A stretch of 64,000 nt of DNA from FEN-1219 sp963713355 (GTDB lineage Bacteria > Pseudomonadota > Gammaproteobacteria > Steroidobacterales > Rariloculaceae). Below the pieces are notes generated by a model. That model was given only the letters and a program-made list of their open reading frames with translations, made no database searches and was not told where the DNA came from. Below, piece after piece: positions 34,996-43,240 of the stretch (its first letter is position 1; the number at the start of each line of letters is the position of its first letter). The DNA lies in NCBI GenBank assembly GCA_963713355.1, contig CAVQLK010000001.1, positions 199,295 through 263,294 on the forward strand, in the 5' to 3' direction. A program made the translations under genes and the position numbers.

Positions 34996-34999
34996 CGCA

Positions 35000-35551
35000 A
35001 TGGCGAGCGGCGCACGGTTGGTCATGATCGACCGCGACGGCGTCATCAACGAAGATTCGGGCGAGTTCATCAAGTCGGTCGGCGAATGGCGGCCGATTCG
35101 TGGGAGCCTCGAGGCTATCGCCGCTTTGCACCGCGGAGGCTGGAAGGTTGCCGTCGTCACGAACCAATCGGGCGTCGGACGCGGTCTCTACACGGAGGCG
35201 GCGCTCGCCGAGATTCACGAGCACATGCGCCAGCGCGTGCGGGCTGCCGGCGGCGAGCTCGCGGGCATCTACCATTGTCCGCATTTGCCGGACGCGGGGT
35301 GCGAATGTCGCAAGCCGAAGCCGGGGCTATTTCGCGCGCTCGAGCGCGAGCTCGAGGTATCCGTCGCCGACGCGCCGTACATCGGCGACCGGCTCAGCGA
35401 CATCGAAGCAGCGGAGGCCGTCGGCGCGCGACCGATGCTCGTGCGTACTGGAACGGGTGCCGCGACTGAAGCCGTGCTTGGCTCTCGGCGCGTGCCGGTG
35501 TTCGACGATTTGGCGGCGGCTGCACGCAGCTTGCTAGACGAGCCGAGGTAA
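35000..35551 (+). CDS. gmhB: D-glycero-beta-D-manno-heptose 1,7-bisphosphate 7-phosphatase
   Basis: This 183-residue HAD phosphatase acts in ADP-heptose synthesis for the LPS inner core. The nucleophile motif is MIDRDGVINED, motif 2 is VVTNQSGVGRG, the zinc loop is CPHLPDAGCECRKPKPG and motif 4 is YIGDRLSDIEAAEAVG. The neighbour glyS ends 4 bases upstream and plsC begins 8 bases downstream, the gene order of Pseudomonas. Confidence 0.93.
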   Translation: MASGARLVMIDRDGVINEDSGEFIKSVGEWRPIRGSLEAIAALHRGGWKVAVVTNQSGVGRGLYTEAALAEIHEHMRQRVRAAGGELAGIYHCPHLPDAGCECRKPKPGLFRALERELEVSVADAPYIGDRLSDIEAAEAVGARPMLVRTGTGAATEAVLGSRRVPVFDDLAAAARSLLDEPR

Positions 35552-35558
35552 CACGCGC

Positions 35559-36272
35559 GTGCGGCAGTGGGTCGGCTCGATCGTGTTCACGTTGTATCTG
35601 TTTTTATCCGTGCCGATCTACGGAGCGGTCGCGCTGCTGACGGCGCCGCTGCCGCGCCGCTACACCTACGGCGTTGCGCTCGCGTGGGTCGACTCGGTGC
35701 TGTGGCTGCTACGCCTGCTGTGCCGGCTCGACTACCGCGTCGAGGGACGCGAGCACTTGCCGGCGCGCAACGGCATCGTGCTGCTGAAGCACTCGTCGGC
35801 ATGGGAGACCATCGCGCAGCTGCGAATCTTTCCGCAGCAAACGTGGGTGCTCAAGCGCGAGCTCATGTGGGTGCCGATCCTCGGCTGGGTGCTGTGGCTG
35901 CTCAAGCCGATCGCAATCGATCGACGCGGCGGCAGCAGCGCGGTGCAGCAAGTCCTCGAGCAGGGTCGCAGGCAATTGGCGGAAGGGCTGTGGGTGATGA
36001 TATTTCCGGAGGGCACGCGCATGCCGGTCGGGGAGACGCGGCGCTACGGGATGAGCGGAGCGTTGCTGGCGGCTGCCGAAGGCTTGCCCATCGTGCCCGT
36101 CACGCACAACGCGGGCTACTTCTGGCCGCGTCGCGGATGGTTGAAGAAGCCGGGGACGATTCGCATCGTAATCGGGCCGCCGATCGAGACGAAGGGCGTC
36201 GAGCCGCGCGCCGTCAACGAGCGGGCGCAGCAATGGATCGAAGGCACGCTGGAGCAGCTGCGCGCGGACTAA
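35559..36272 (+). CDS. plsC: 1-acyl-sn-glycerol-3-phosphate acyltransferase family protein
   Basis: This 237-residue membrane acyltransferase has two N-terminal hydrophobic segments and then the acyltransferase motifs: LLKHSSAWETIA (H-x4-E, the acidic position often Asp in other members), the FPEGTRMP box and VPVTHNAGYFWPRRGW. It probably acylates lysophosphatidic acid or a related lipid. The start is GTG at 35559. It corresponds to the acyltransferase next to gyrB in Pseudomonas. Confidence 0.92.
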   Translation: MRQWVGSIVFTLYLFLSVPIYGAVALLTAPLPRRYTYGVALAWVDSVLWLLRLLCRLDYRVEGREHLPARNGIVLLKHSSAWETIAQLRIFPQQTWVLKRELMWVPILGWVLWLLKPIAIDRRGGSSAVQQVLEQGRRQLAEGLWVMIFPEGTRMPVGETRRYGMSGALLAAAEGLPIVPVTHNAGYFWPRRGWLKKPGTIRIVIGPPIETKGVEPRAVNERAQQWIEGTLEQLRAD

Positions 36273-36274
36273 GG

Positions 36275-36327
36275 CTAAGAGGGGACAGATCTATTTTGGG
36301 AGAAAAAATGGATCTGTCCCCTCTTAG
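36275..36327. repeat. Perfect 17-bp hairpin between plsC and gyrB
   Basis: CTAAGAGGGGACAGATC at 36275-36291 pairs perfectly with 36311-36327 across a 19-base loop containing TATTTTGGGAGAAAAAATG. It separates the convergent plsC and gyrB genes and could end both transcripts. The gyrB stop codon (36324-36326) lies inside the right arm. The GGGGACAGATCTATTT word resembles short interspersed repeats linked to IS200-like (REP-associated) transposases; that link is inferred. Confidence 0.75.
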
Positions 36328-38738
36328 ACGTCGAGGTTCGCGACGGCGAGGGCGTTGCGCTCGATGAACTCGCGGCGCGGCTCGACTTGATCGCCCATCA
36401 ACGTCGTGAAGATTTCGTCGGCCGCAACGGCGTCCTCGATGCGCACCTGCATGAGCCGGCGCGTCTCCGGATTCACCGTCGTGTCCCAGAGCTGTTCCGG
36501 ATTCATCTCGCCAAGACCCTTGTAACGCTGGATCGTTTGGCCCTGCTTTGCTTGGTGCATGAGCCACTCGATCGCTTCGGCGAACGTCTGCACGTCGCGT
36601 CGCTCCTTGCCGCGCTCGACGTACGCGCCGTCGCGCAAGACATCCTTGAGCTCGGTGCCGATAGCGCTCAAGCGCTCATATTCAGGTGAACGGAAGAAGC
36701 CTGCGTGCAGCGTCTTCGTGCTTTGCGCGCCGTGGTGCTCGCGCGTGACGATCAAGCTCGGATCCGCACCCTCGCTGACTTGCGCAGCGCGCACGCTGTA
36801 CCGCGCACCGCCGTTCACGCGCTTCTGCAACCGCTGCTCGATCCGCTGTGCCCACTGCCGGCCCGACTCAACGTCCTCGAGCGCCGCCGGAACGATCCGC
36901 TCCATCGACATCAAGGTGCGCAACACCTCGGCGTCGTAACGCCGGCTGAAGCGTTGGATGATCGAATTGGCTTCCACGTAGTGCAGCGCGAGGGATTCGA
37001 GCGTTGCGCCTTGGATCGGCGCGGTTCCCGGCGCGGCGTACAGCGACGCATCGGCGATCGCGCTCGAGAGCAGCATGGAGTTCAGCTCGCTATCGTCCTT
37101 GACGTAGTGTTCCTGCTTGCCACGTTTCAGCTTGTACAGCGGCGGCTGAGCGATATAGACGTGACCACGCTCGATGAGCTCGGGCATCTGCCGGTAGAAG
37201 AAGGTCAGCAACAAGGTGCGGATGTGCGAGCCATCGACGTCGGCGTCCGTCATGATGATGATGCGGTGGTAGCGGAGATTCGCTACGTCGAACTCCTCGC
37301 GGCCTACCCCACAGCCGAGCGCCGTAATCAGCGTTCCGACCTCGGCCGACTGTAACATCTTGTCAAACCTAGCTTTTTCGACGTTCAAGATCTTGCCCTT
37401 GAGCGGCAGCACGGCCTGCGTGCGTCGGTCGCGGCCTTGCTTCGCGGAGCCGCCGGCGGAGTCGCCCTCGACGAGGAACAGCTCGGAAAGAGCCGGATCT
37501 TTTTCCTGACAGTCCGCAAGCTTGCCGGGCAAGCCCGCGATGTCGAGCGCTCCCTTGCGGCGCGTCATCTCGCGCGCCTTGCGCGCGGCCTCGCGCGCCC
37601 TCGCCGCTTCGACGATCTTGCCGACGATGGCCTTTGCTTCGGCCGGATGCTCGAGCAGGAACTCTTCCAACCGCTGTGCGACGACCTGCTCGGTCACTGA
37701 TTTCACCTCGGACGAGACAAGCTTGTCCTTCGTCTGCGAGGAGAACTTTGGGTCGGGCAGCTTCACGGACAGAACCGCCGTCAATCCTTCGCGCGCGTCA
37801 TCGCCCGACATGACGACTTTCTCGCGCTTGCCGACGCCTTCGTTCTCGATGTAGGCGTTCAGCGTGCGCGTCATCGCGGCACGAAATCCCGCGAGGTGCG
37901 TACCGCCGTCGCGCTGGGGGATGTTGTTCGTATAGCAGAACATCCCTTCCTGGTAGCCGTCATTCCACTGGATCGCGACCTCGACCTGGATCGGCGCTCT
38001 CGTCTCGGAGAAAAATACGATGGTCGGATGAACCGGCGTCTTGTTGCGGTTCAGGTGCCGCACGAAGGCCTCGATACCTCCCGCGAACTCGAACACGTCG
38101 TGCCGGTCCTCGCGCTCATCGGAGAGCTTGATGCGCACGCCCGAGTTCAAAAAAGACAGCTCTCTCAATCGCTTAGCGAGCGTGTCGTAGTCGAAAACGA
38201 TATTCGTGAAGATCGTCGAGCTCGGCTTGAAGCGAATCGTCGTCCCCGTGCGGTCGGTCTTGCCGACGACGGCCAGCGGGGCTTCAGGATCGCCGAGGCG
38301 ATAGGTTTGCTCGTACAGCAGCCCGTTGCGGTGGATCGTGAGGATGAGGACCTCAGACAGGGCATTGACGACGGATACGCCGACACCGTGCAGACCACCC
38401 GAGACTTTGTAGCTGTCGTCGTCGAACTTACCGCCCGCATGCAGGACGGTCATGATGACCTCCGCGGCGGAGCGCCCTTCGTCGGGGTGGATATCGACGG
38501 GAACACCGCGGCCGTCGTCGACGACCGTGATCGACTCGTCGGCGTGGATGGTGACGGAAATTTCCTTGCAATGACCGGCTAGAGCCTCATCGACCGAGTT
38601 GTCGACGACCTCGAACACCATGTGATGCAGCCCCGTGCCGTCATCGGTGTCGCCGATGTACATTCCGGGCCGCTTTCTGACCGCTTCGAGACCCTTTAAG
38701 ACCTTGATATTCTTAGAGGTATAGTCGCTCTGGGTCAT
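36324..38738 (-). CDS. gyrB: DNA gyrase subunit B
   Basis: GyrB is the ATPase subunit of DNA gyrase. It has 804 residues starting MTQSDYTSKNIKVLKGLEAV. The ATPase N-terminal part has RPGMYIGDTDDGTGLHHMVF and VVDDGRGVPVDIH. The TOPRIM domain shows LFLVEGDSAGGSAKQGRDR, LPLKGKILNVEKA and TDADVDGSHIRTL, and the C-terminal tail ends NALAVANLDV. An in-frame TTG at 38747 is an alternative start. recF ends 30 bases upstream. Confidence 0.97.
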   Translation of the reverse strand: MTQSDYTSKNIKVLKGLEAVRKRPGMYIGDTDDGTGLHHMVFEVVDNSVDEALAGHCKEISVTIHADESITVVDDGRGVPVDIHPDEGRSAAEVIMTVLHAGGKFDDDSYKVSGGLHGVGVSVVNALSEVLILTIHRNGLLYEQTYRLGDPEAPLAVVGKTDRTGTTIRFKPSSTIFTNIVFDYDTLAKRLRELSFLNSGVRIKLSDEREDRHDVFEFAGGIEAFVRHLNRNKTPVHPTIVFFSETRAPIQVEVAIQWNDGYQEGMFCYTNNIPQRDGGTHLAGFRAAMTRTLNAYIENEGVGKREKVVMSGDDAREGLTAVLSVKLPDPKFSSQTKDKLVSSEVKSVTEQVVAQRLEEFLLEHPAEAKAIVGKIVEAARAREAARKAREMTRRKGALDIAGLPGKLADCQEKDPALSELFLVEGDSAGGSAKQGRDRRTQAVLPLKGKILNVEKARFDKMLQSAEVGTLITALGCGVGREEFDVANLRYHRIIIMTDADVDGSHIRTLLLTFFYRQMPELIERGHVYIAQPPLYKLKRGKQEHYVKDDSELNSMLLSSAIADASLYAAPGTAPIQGATLESLALHYVEANSIIQRFSRRYDAEVLRTLMSMERIVPAALEDVESGRQWAQRIEQRLQKRVNGGARYSVRAAQVSEGADPSLIVTREHHGAQSTKTLHAGFFRSPEYERLSAIGTELKDVLRDGAYVERGKERRDVQTFAEAIEWLMHQAKQGQTIQRYKGLGEMNPEQLWDTTVNPETRRLMQVRIEDAVAADEIFTTLMGDQVEPRREFIERNALAVANLDV

Positions 38739-38768
38739 CCTCGCCAATCTCGAAAAATGTGTGCGGCA

Positions 38769-39833
38769 TTATAGCCTGCGGACCTCTCCCCGTTCCACGT
38801 GGAACACCGGGAAACCGGGCTCTGCGGCGAGGTGTTGTGGCGACAGCGCAGTGAAAACGAGCTGCACGGACAGGTCCGCCAAGACCGTCAGCAACCGCTC
38901 GAGCGAGCTCGCGTCGAGCTCCGCGGCCGGGTCGTCGATGACGAGGACGCTGCGAAGTGGCCGATCCGCCGCCTCGAGGGCGACCTGCGCCAGAATCAAA
39001 GCGGCTGCCGTCAACTTTTGCTGTCCACGCGAGGCCTCGTCCTGCACGCGACGCTCGTCCAGGCGCAGCACGAGCTCTGCGCGGTGAGGCCCAGGCTCCG
39101 TGCTGCCGCTGTGCCGGTCTCGTAGCACGGCCGCCGCCAACGCGTCTTCGAGGCGCTCGTCGCCGCCCCACCCGCGCCGGTAATCGAGCGTCAAAGGACG
39201 GTCGAGCAGGCGTTTGCCGAGCTCACTGGCAAAGGGCCCGAGCCGGGCCAGATACCGCTGCCGGCTGTCGTCAACCCAGGCGCCCGCTTCTGCCAGCGCG
39301 CTCGACCAAGGCCGCAGCTCATCAAGGCTCGCCGCTTGCTTCAGCACGGCATTACGCTGGCTCAAGATCCGACGGTAGCGCTTCCATGACTCGAGATAGC
39401 CAGGTTCCACGTGGAACACGCCCCAGTCGAGGAAGCGTCTCCGCTCGCTCGGTCCACCTTCGATGAGCCCATGCATGCTCGGATCGATTGCGTGCACGGG
39501 AAGCAGCGCGGCCAGCTCCGCCATGCCGCCGGCTGGCTGGCCGTCAATCTTCTTCTCGAGCCGGCCCGCGTGATAGGCCACGCCTAGGCGATGCGCGGCC
39601 TCCTCGGCATGGACCTCGCCGAACACGGCAAAGCCATCCGCGCCATGCTGAACGAGCCGACGCATCTGGCGCGTGCGAAACGAACGGCCGCGACCAAGAA
39701 CGAATACGGCTTCGAGCAAGCTTGTCTTGCCGGCGCCGTTCCGGCCGTAGATATAGTTCCTACGGGGGCTCAGCTCGAGGTCCGCTTCACGTAGACAGCG
39801 AAAAGTCGTGATGCGAACTCGGCTCAGCGGCAA
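38769..39833 (-). CDS. recF: DNA replication and repair protein RecF
   Basis: This 354-residue SMC-like ATPase loads RecA at gaps. Walker A is NYIYGRNGAGKTSLLEA, the signature region is DEASRGQQKLTAAALILAQV and Walker B is SVLVIDDPAAELDASSLERL. It lies between dnaN and gyrB in the canonical order. Two palindromic parS-like sites lie inside its coding sequence. Confidence 0.95.
   Translation of the reverse strand: MPLSRVRITTFRCLREADLELSPRRNYIYGRNGAGKTSLLEAVFVLGRGRSFRTRQMRRLVQHGADGFAVFGEVHAEEAAHRLGVAYHAGRLEKKIDGQPAGGMAELAALLPVHAIDPSMHGLIEGGPSERRRFLDWGVFHVEPGYLESWKRYRRILSQRNAVLKQAASLDELRPWSSALAEAGAWVDDSRQRYLARLGPFASELGKRLLDRPLTLDYRRGWGGDERLEDALAAAVLRDRHSGSTEPGPHRAELVLRLDERRVQDEASRGQQKLTAAALILAQVALEAADRPLRSVLVIDDPAAELDASSLERLLTVLADLSVQLVFTALSPQHLAAEPGFPVFHVERGEVRRL
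38791..38806. promoter_or_regulatory. parS centromere site 1 (inside recF)
   Basis: The 14-base perfect palindrome GTTCCACGTGGAAC (38792-38805) matches the ParB-binding parS core; the 16-mer is CGTTCCACGTGGAACA. ParB nucleates here to organise the origin region. It lies within the 3' end of recF, about 22 kb from parB. Confidence 0.9.
39413..39428. promoter_or_regulatory. parS centromere site 2 (inside recF)
   Basis: A second exact GTTCCACGTGGAAC palindrome (39414-39427; 16-mer GGTTCCACGTGGAACA) lies 622 bases from the first, also within recF. Two identical sites in one gene are very unlikely by chance. Confidence 0.9.
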
Positions 39834-39861
39834 GGGCGGCGCCTCCGAGCGCCGAAGCGCC

Positions 39862-40959
39862 TTACAGGCGCATCGGCATCACGACGAACTTGGTTCGGTC
39901 GCCGCCGGGCTCGCGGATCAAGCAGCTCGAGTTTCCGTCCGTGACGCCGAACTCCACTTGCTCGCTATCGACGGCTGCCATCGCGTCGAGGAGGTAGTTG
40001 ACGTTGAAGCCGATCTCCATCGCATCGCCGGCGTATTCGACCTCGAGCGTCTCGACGGCCTCTTCCTGCTCGGGGTTGTTCGCTTGCAGCACGACGCTAT
40101 TCGGAGCCAGCTCGAGCCGAACGCCGCGGTACTTCTCGTTCGAAAGGATCGCCGTACGCTGCAACGCCTGGCGAAAAAGATTGCGGTCGGCTTTGAGGAT
40201 GTTTTTCGGCTGGGCGGGCACAACTCGCGAATATTCGGGGAAACGGCCGTCAATGAGCTTCGAAGTGAGGCGAACTCCGTCCAATTGGACGCGAACGTGA
40301 TTGGCGCCGAGCGCCACTTCGACTTCCCCATCTCCGTCCAGCAAGCGGCTAAGCTCAAGAACGCCCTTGCGAGGGACGATTAGTTGCTCGTCGCGGCTTG
40401 CCGGAGCCAGGAGATCCACCTCCGACAAAGCCAAACGGTGCCCGTCCGTTGCGACGGCCCGAAGCCGCTTCTTCTCGGTCTCCAGCAGCAGCCCGTTGAG
40501 GTAATACCGGACATCCTGTTGGGCCATAGAAAAGTGCGTTTTCTCGACCAATCGACGCAGATCGGCCTTTTTTAACCGCAAAGTTTGCTTTGCGCCGATC
40601 TCGTCGATGGTCGGGAAATCGGCCGCGCGCAGCGTCGACAATGTGAAGCGGCTGCGGCCGCTCTTGATCGTGAGCCGGTCCCCGCTCAGGGTGAACTCGA
40701 CGGACGTCCCCTCGGGCAACGCCCTGAAAATATCGTGCAGCTTGCGCCCCGGCACCGTGATGTCACCGGTACCGTCACTCTTGACCTCCGCCTCCGCGAC
40801 CATCTCTACCTCGAGGTCGGTCGCCGTGATACTGAGCTTCGAGCCCTGCGTGCTCAGCAAAACATTGCTGAGAATCGGCATCGTTTGCCGTCGTTCCACA
40901 ACCCCGACGACGGTCTGCAAAGGCTTCAGGAGGGTCTCCCGCGCTGCGCTGAACTTCAT
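39862..40959 (-). CDS. dnaN: DNA polymerase III subunit beta (sliding clamp)
   Basis: This 365-residue clamp has three similar domains. It starts MKFSAARETLLKPLQTVVGV and contains TMPILSNVLLS, RSRFTLSTLRAADFPTIDEI and the C-terminal RLE-like end DRTKFVVMPMRL. It follows dnaA by 184 bases, recF follows it by 28 bases. Confidence 0.97.
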   Translation of the reverse strand: MKFSAARETLLKPLQTVVGVVERRQTMPILSNVLLSTQGSKLSITATDLEVEMVAEAEVKSDGTGDITVPGRKLHDIFRALPEGTSVEFTLSGDRLTIKSGRSRFTLSTLRAADFPTIDEIGAKQTLRLKKADLRRLVEKTHFSMAQQDVRYYLNGLLLETEKKRLRAVATDGHRLALSEVDLLAPASRDEQLIVPRKGVLELSRLLDGDGEVEVALGANHVRVQLDGVRLTSKLIDGRFPEYSRVVPAQPKNILKADRNLFRQALQRTAILSNEKYRGVRLELAPNSVVLQANNPEQEEAVETLEVEYAGDAMEIGFNVNYLLDAMAAVDSEQVEFGVTDGNSSCLIREPGGDRTKFVVMPMRL

Positions 40960-41066
40960 TGATTCCTCTACGTATCTATCTATTTACTGTAGTTGTTAGT
41001 GAAGGCCAAGCGTGTTGTTAATCGACTTTTCCGCTGATAAACCAGCGACTTGCACACGCGGCAAGG

Positions 41067-41075
41067 TGTGGGTAA
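41067..41075 (+). promoter_or_regulatory. Degenerate DnaA box between dnaA and dnaN
   Basis: TGTGGGTAA differs by one base from the reverse complement of the DnaA box TTATCCACA. It lies in the 184-base dnaA-dnaN gap, where a second origin part or dnaN control element is often found. No AT-rich unwinding element is obvious here. Confidence 0.35.
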
Positions 41076-41143
41076 CCACGCGCCGCGCTGTGTTCGGTCT
41101 GTGGAGCGTTTGGCTCCGCGGACTTCTCCACCGACGACTCACG

Positions 41144-42487
41144 CTATGTCGTCAGGGTTCTCAACAGGTTGTTGTAGTCCTCCGCGACCCTCGTCTCCGT
41201 CTCTCGCAGCTCCTTCACACGCCGGCACCCATGCAGCACCGTCGTATGATCGCGACCCCCGAACTCATCGCCGATCTCGGGAAGACTGTGAGTCGTCAGC
41301 TCCTTGGCTAAAGCCATGGCAATCTGCCGCGGCCTGGCGATCGACCGGCTCCGCCGCTTCGACAATAAGTCCGCAACTCTGATTTTGAAATACTCCGCGA
41401 CGGTCTTTTGAATGTTCTCGACGGTCACGAGCCTCTCTTGCAGGGCGAGCACGTCGCGTAGCGCTTCCTTGGCGAACTCCAGCGTGATCGGCTGCCCCGT
41501 GAACCGCGAGTTCGCGAGGACGCGGCGCAACGCGCCTTCGAGCTCGCGGACGTTCGAGCGGATCCGCTGGGCGAGGAAGAACGCGACTTCCTCGGGCAGC
41601 GTCTCGCCCTCCGCCGCCGCCTTGCTCATCAGGATCGCGACGCTCGTTTCGAGCTCGGGCTGCTCGATTGCCACCGTGAGACCCCAGCCGAAGCGGGACT
41701 TCAGCCGCTCCTCGAGGCCGGCGACCTCCTTTGGGTATCGATCGCAAGTCAGGATGATTTGCCGTTGGCCTTCGAGCAATGCGTTGAACGTGTGGAAGAA
41801 CTCTTCTTGCGAGCGGTCTTTGCCGGCGAAGAATTGGATGTCGTCGATGAGCAGGGCGTCGAGCGAGCGGTAGTTGCGCTTGAAGTCGGCGATCGTGTTG
41901 TGCTGCAGGCCACGGACCATGTCGCTGACGAAGCGCTCCGAATGGACGTAGGCGACCTTCGCGGCCGGATTACGCCCAATGATCTGGTTGCCGATCGCGT
42001 GCATCAGGTGCGTCTTGCCAAGGCCGACGCCGCCGTAGATGAACAGCGGGTTGTACGCGCTGCCTGGATTCTGCGCGACTTGGAACGCGGCGGCACGCGC
42101 GAGCTGGTTACTCTTGCCCTCGACGAAGCTCTCGAACGTGAAGATCTTGTTCAAGCGGCCGCCGAGCGGGGTGCCGGAGCGGACTTCGGGCTCGACGACG
42201 GCCGGCGCTACGTCACGACGCGCGGCCGGCCGGCTGCCTACCTCGACCAAAATATTCGGAGCGCCATCGCCATGCCGCGTCCACCAGGCGCGAATCTGCT
42301 CGAGACAATGGCCCTTGACCCAATCGACGACGAAACGGTTCGGCGCCAGCAACTTCAACGCCGGCCCGTCCTCGACGAGCTGCAGCGGCCGAATCCACGT
42401 GTTGAATTGCTGCTCCGAAAGCTCGGCTTCGAGTGCGCGTGTGCACTGCATCCAAAGCGACGAGTAAACCGCCGAGTTCGCTGTCAC
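41144..42487 (-). CDS. dnaA: Chromosomal replication initiator DnaA
   Basis: This 447-residue protein opens oriC. Domain I reads LWMQCTRALEAELSEQQFNT. The AAA+ core has FIYGGVGLGKTHLMHAIGNQ, LLIDDIQFFAGKDRSQEEFF and the arginine-finger region. Domain IV carries the DnaA-box reader (RSRSIARPRQIAMALAKELT and FGGRDHTTVLHGCRRV). The start is GTG at 42487 without a strong ribosome site; an internal ATG at 42451 would truncate domain I. Confidence 0.97.
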   Translation of the reverse strand: MTANSAVYSSLWMQCTRALEAELSEQQFNTWIRPLQLVEDGPALKLLAPNRFVVDWVKGHCLEQIRAWWTRHGDGAPNILVEVGSRPAARRDVAPAVVEPEVRSGTPLGGRLNKIFTFESFVEGKSNQLARAAAFQVAQNPGSAYNPLFIYGGVGLGKTHLMHAIGNQIIGRNPAAKVAYVHSERFVSDMVRGLQHNTIADFKRNYRSLDALLIDDIQFFAGKDRSQEEFFHTFNALLEGQRQIILTCDRYPKEVAGLEERLKSRFGWGLTVAIEQPELETSVAILMSKAAAEGETLPEEVAFFLAQRIRSNVRELEGALRRVLANSRFTGQPITLEFAKEALRDVLALQERLVTVENIQKTVAEYFKIRVADLLSKRRSRSIARPRQIAMALAKELTTHSLPEIGDEFGGRDHTTVLHGCRRVKELRETETRVAEDYNNLLRTLTT

Positions 42488-42556
42488 GGGCGCTCGCGAA
42501 AAGTGGGTTGCGTAACGGTCAGGGAATGGAGTGCAGTCTAAGAAAGTTCGCTGCGG

Positions 42557-42565
42557 TTATCCACA
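42557..42565 (+). promoter_or_regulatory. DnaA box (exact consensus)
   Basis: TTATCCACA is the exact high-affinity DnaA box, 70 bases upstream of the dnaA start, where it can serve initiation or dnaA autoregulation. Confidence 0.85.
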
Positions 42566-42610
42566 ACCTTCTACGACCGCGAAAGCGATTGCAGCACGCC
42601 GCTTGCGCGG

Positions 42611-42640
42611 TTGACAGCGCTACGACGGCCCGCGTACAGT
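42611..42640 (+). promoter_or_regulatory. Sigma-70 promoter of rpmH-rnpA
   Basis: TTGACA at 42611-42616 and TACAGT at 42635-42640 are separated by 18 bases. The -35 is a perfect consensus. The transcript would start near 42647, about 60 bases before the rpmH ATG. Confidence 0.65.
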
Positions 42641-42708
42641 GCGCGGCTTCCCGTTCATCCCACATCCTTGTTTTCGCAAGAACTTTTTGCCCTCGCGGGG
42701 TATCGAGC

Positions 42709-42843
42709 ATGAAGCGAACTTTTCAGCCCAGCAATTTACACCGCAAGCGCACGCATGGTTTCCGCGCACGCATGGCCACCAGCGCCGGACGAAAGGTTCT
42801 CGCCAGCCGGCGCGCGAAGGGCCGCGCTCGCCTCACGCCTTGA
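42709..42843 (+). CDS. rpmH: 50S ribosomal protein L34
   Basis: This 44-residue basic ribosomal protein, MKRTFQPSNLHRKRTHGFRA then RMATSAGRKVLASRRAKGRA, matches the family over its whole length. It starts the rpmH-rnpA-yidC run next to the origin. Confidence 0.97.
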   Translation: MKRTFQPSNLHRKRTHGFRARMATSAGRKVLASRRAKGRARLTP

Positions 42844-42847
42844 CGGA

Positions 42848-43240
42848 TTGCGTTTTGGCGCGCCGTTGGCTTCCCACACGGCAGGGTTCTCGCCCGACCA
42901 ACGACTGCACAGGCCGGCGGAGTTCGGGCGAGTATTCGCGGAGCCCGCGCGTTCCAGCGATCGCCTCTTCACCGTTCTCGCGCGACCGGGCGGCCGCTCC
43001 ACCGCTCGTCTTGGTTTGACCGTCGCACGTCGAGTTGCGAAACGCGCCGTGGACCGCAACAAGATCAAGCGCGTCGCACGCGAATCGTTTCGTCAGCAGG
43101 TCGCGTTGCCGCACTGGGACTTCGTCGTGCTCGCGCGTGCGGGAGCCGATAGAGCGGAGCGGCGCGTGCTGCGCGCGAGCCTCGATCGACATTTCGAGCA
43201 GCTGACGAAGACGGCCGCCGCGGTCGCGCAGCATGGATAA
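42848..43240 (+). CDS. rnpA: Ribonuclease P protein component
   Basis: This is the protein subunit of RNase P, which matures tRNA 5' ends. The family core reads RLHRPAEFGRVFAEPARSSD and ARLGLTVARRVAKRAVDRNK followed by IKRVARESFRQ (the RNR-like motif is NKIKRVARESFR). I chose TTG at 42848, just after the rpmH stop, giving about 130 residues; a longer frame from 42755 would overlap rpmH. The end overlaps yidC by 8 bases. Confidence 0.9.
   Translation: MRFGAPLASHTAGFSPDQRLHRPAEFGRVFAEPARSSDRLFTVLARPGGRSTARLGLTVARRVAKRAVDRNKIKRVARESFRQQVALPHWDFVVLARAGADRAERRVLRASLDRHFEQLTKTAAAVAQHG

Larger units (their letters stand above)
42488..42708. other. Probable oriC region between dnaA and rpmH
   Basis: The 221-base gap between divergent dnaA and rpmH is the usual gammaproteobacterial (Pseudomonas-type) origin position. 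It holds one exact DnaA box, TTATCCACA, at 42557-42565. I see no further exact boxes and no long AT-rich tract, so this may be only part of the origin. Confidence 0.5.

Noticed and set aside
42755..42847. Extended rnpA start overlapping rpmH
   Set aside because: The extra N-terminus lacks RnpA similarity; the TTG just after the rpmH stop gives the normal length.
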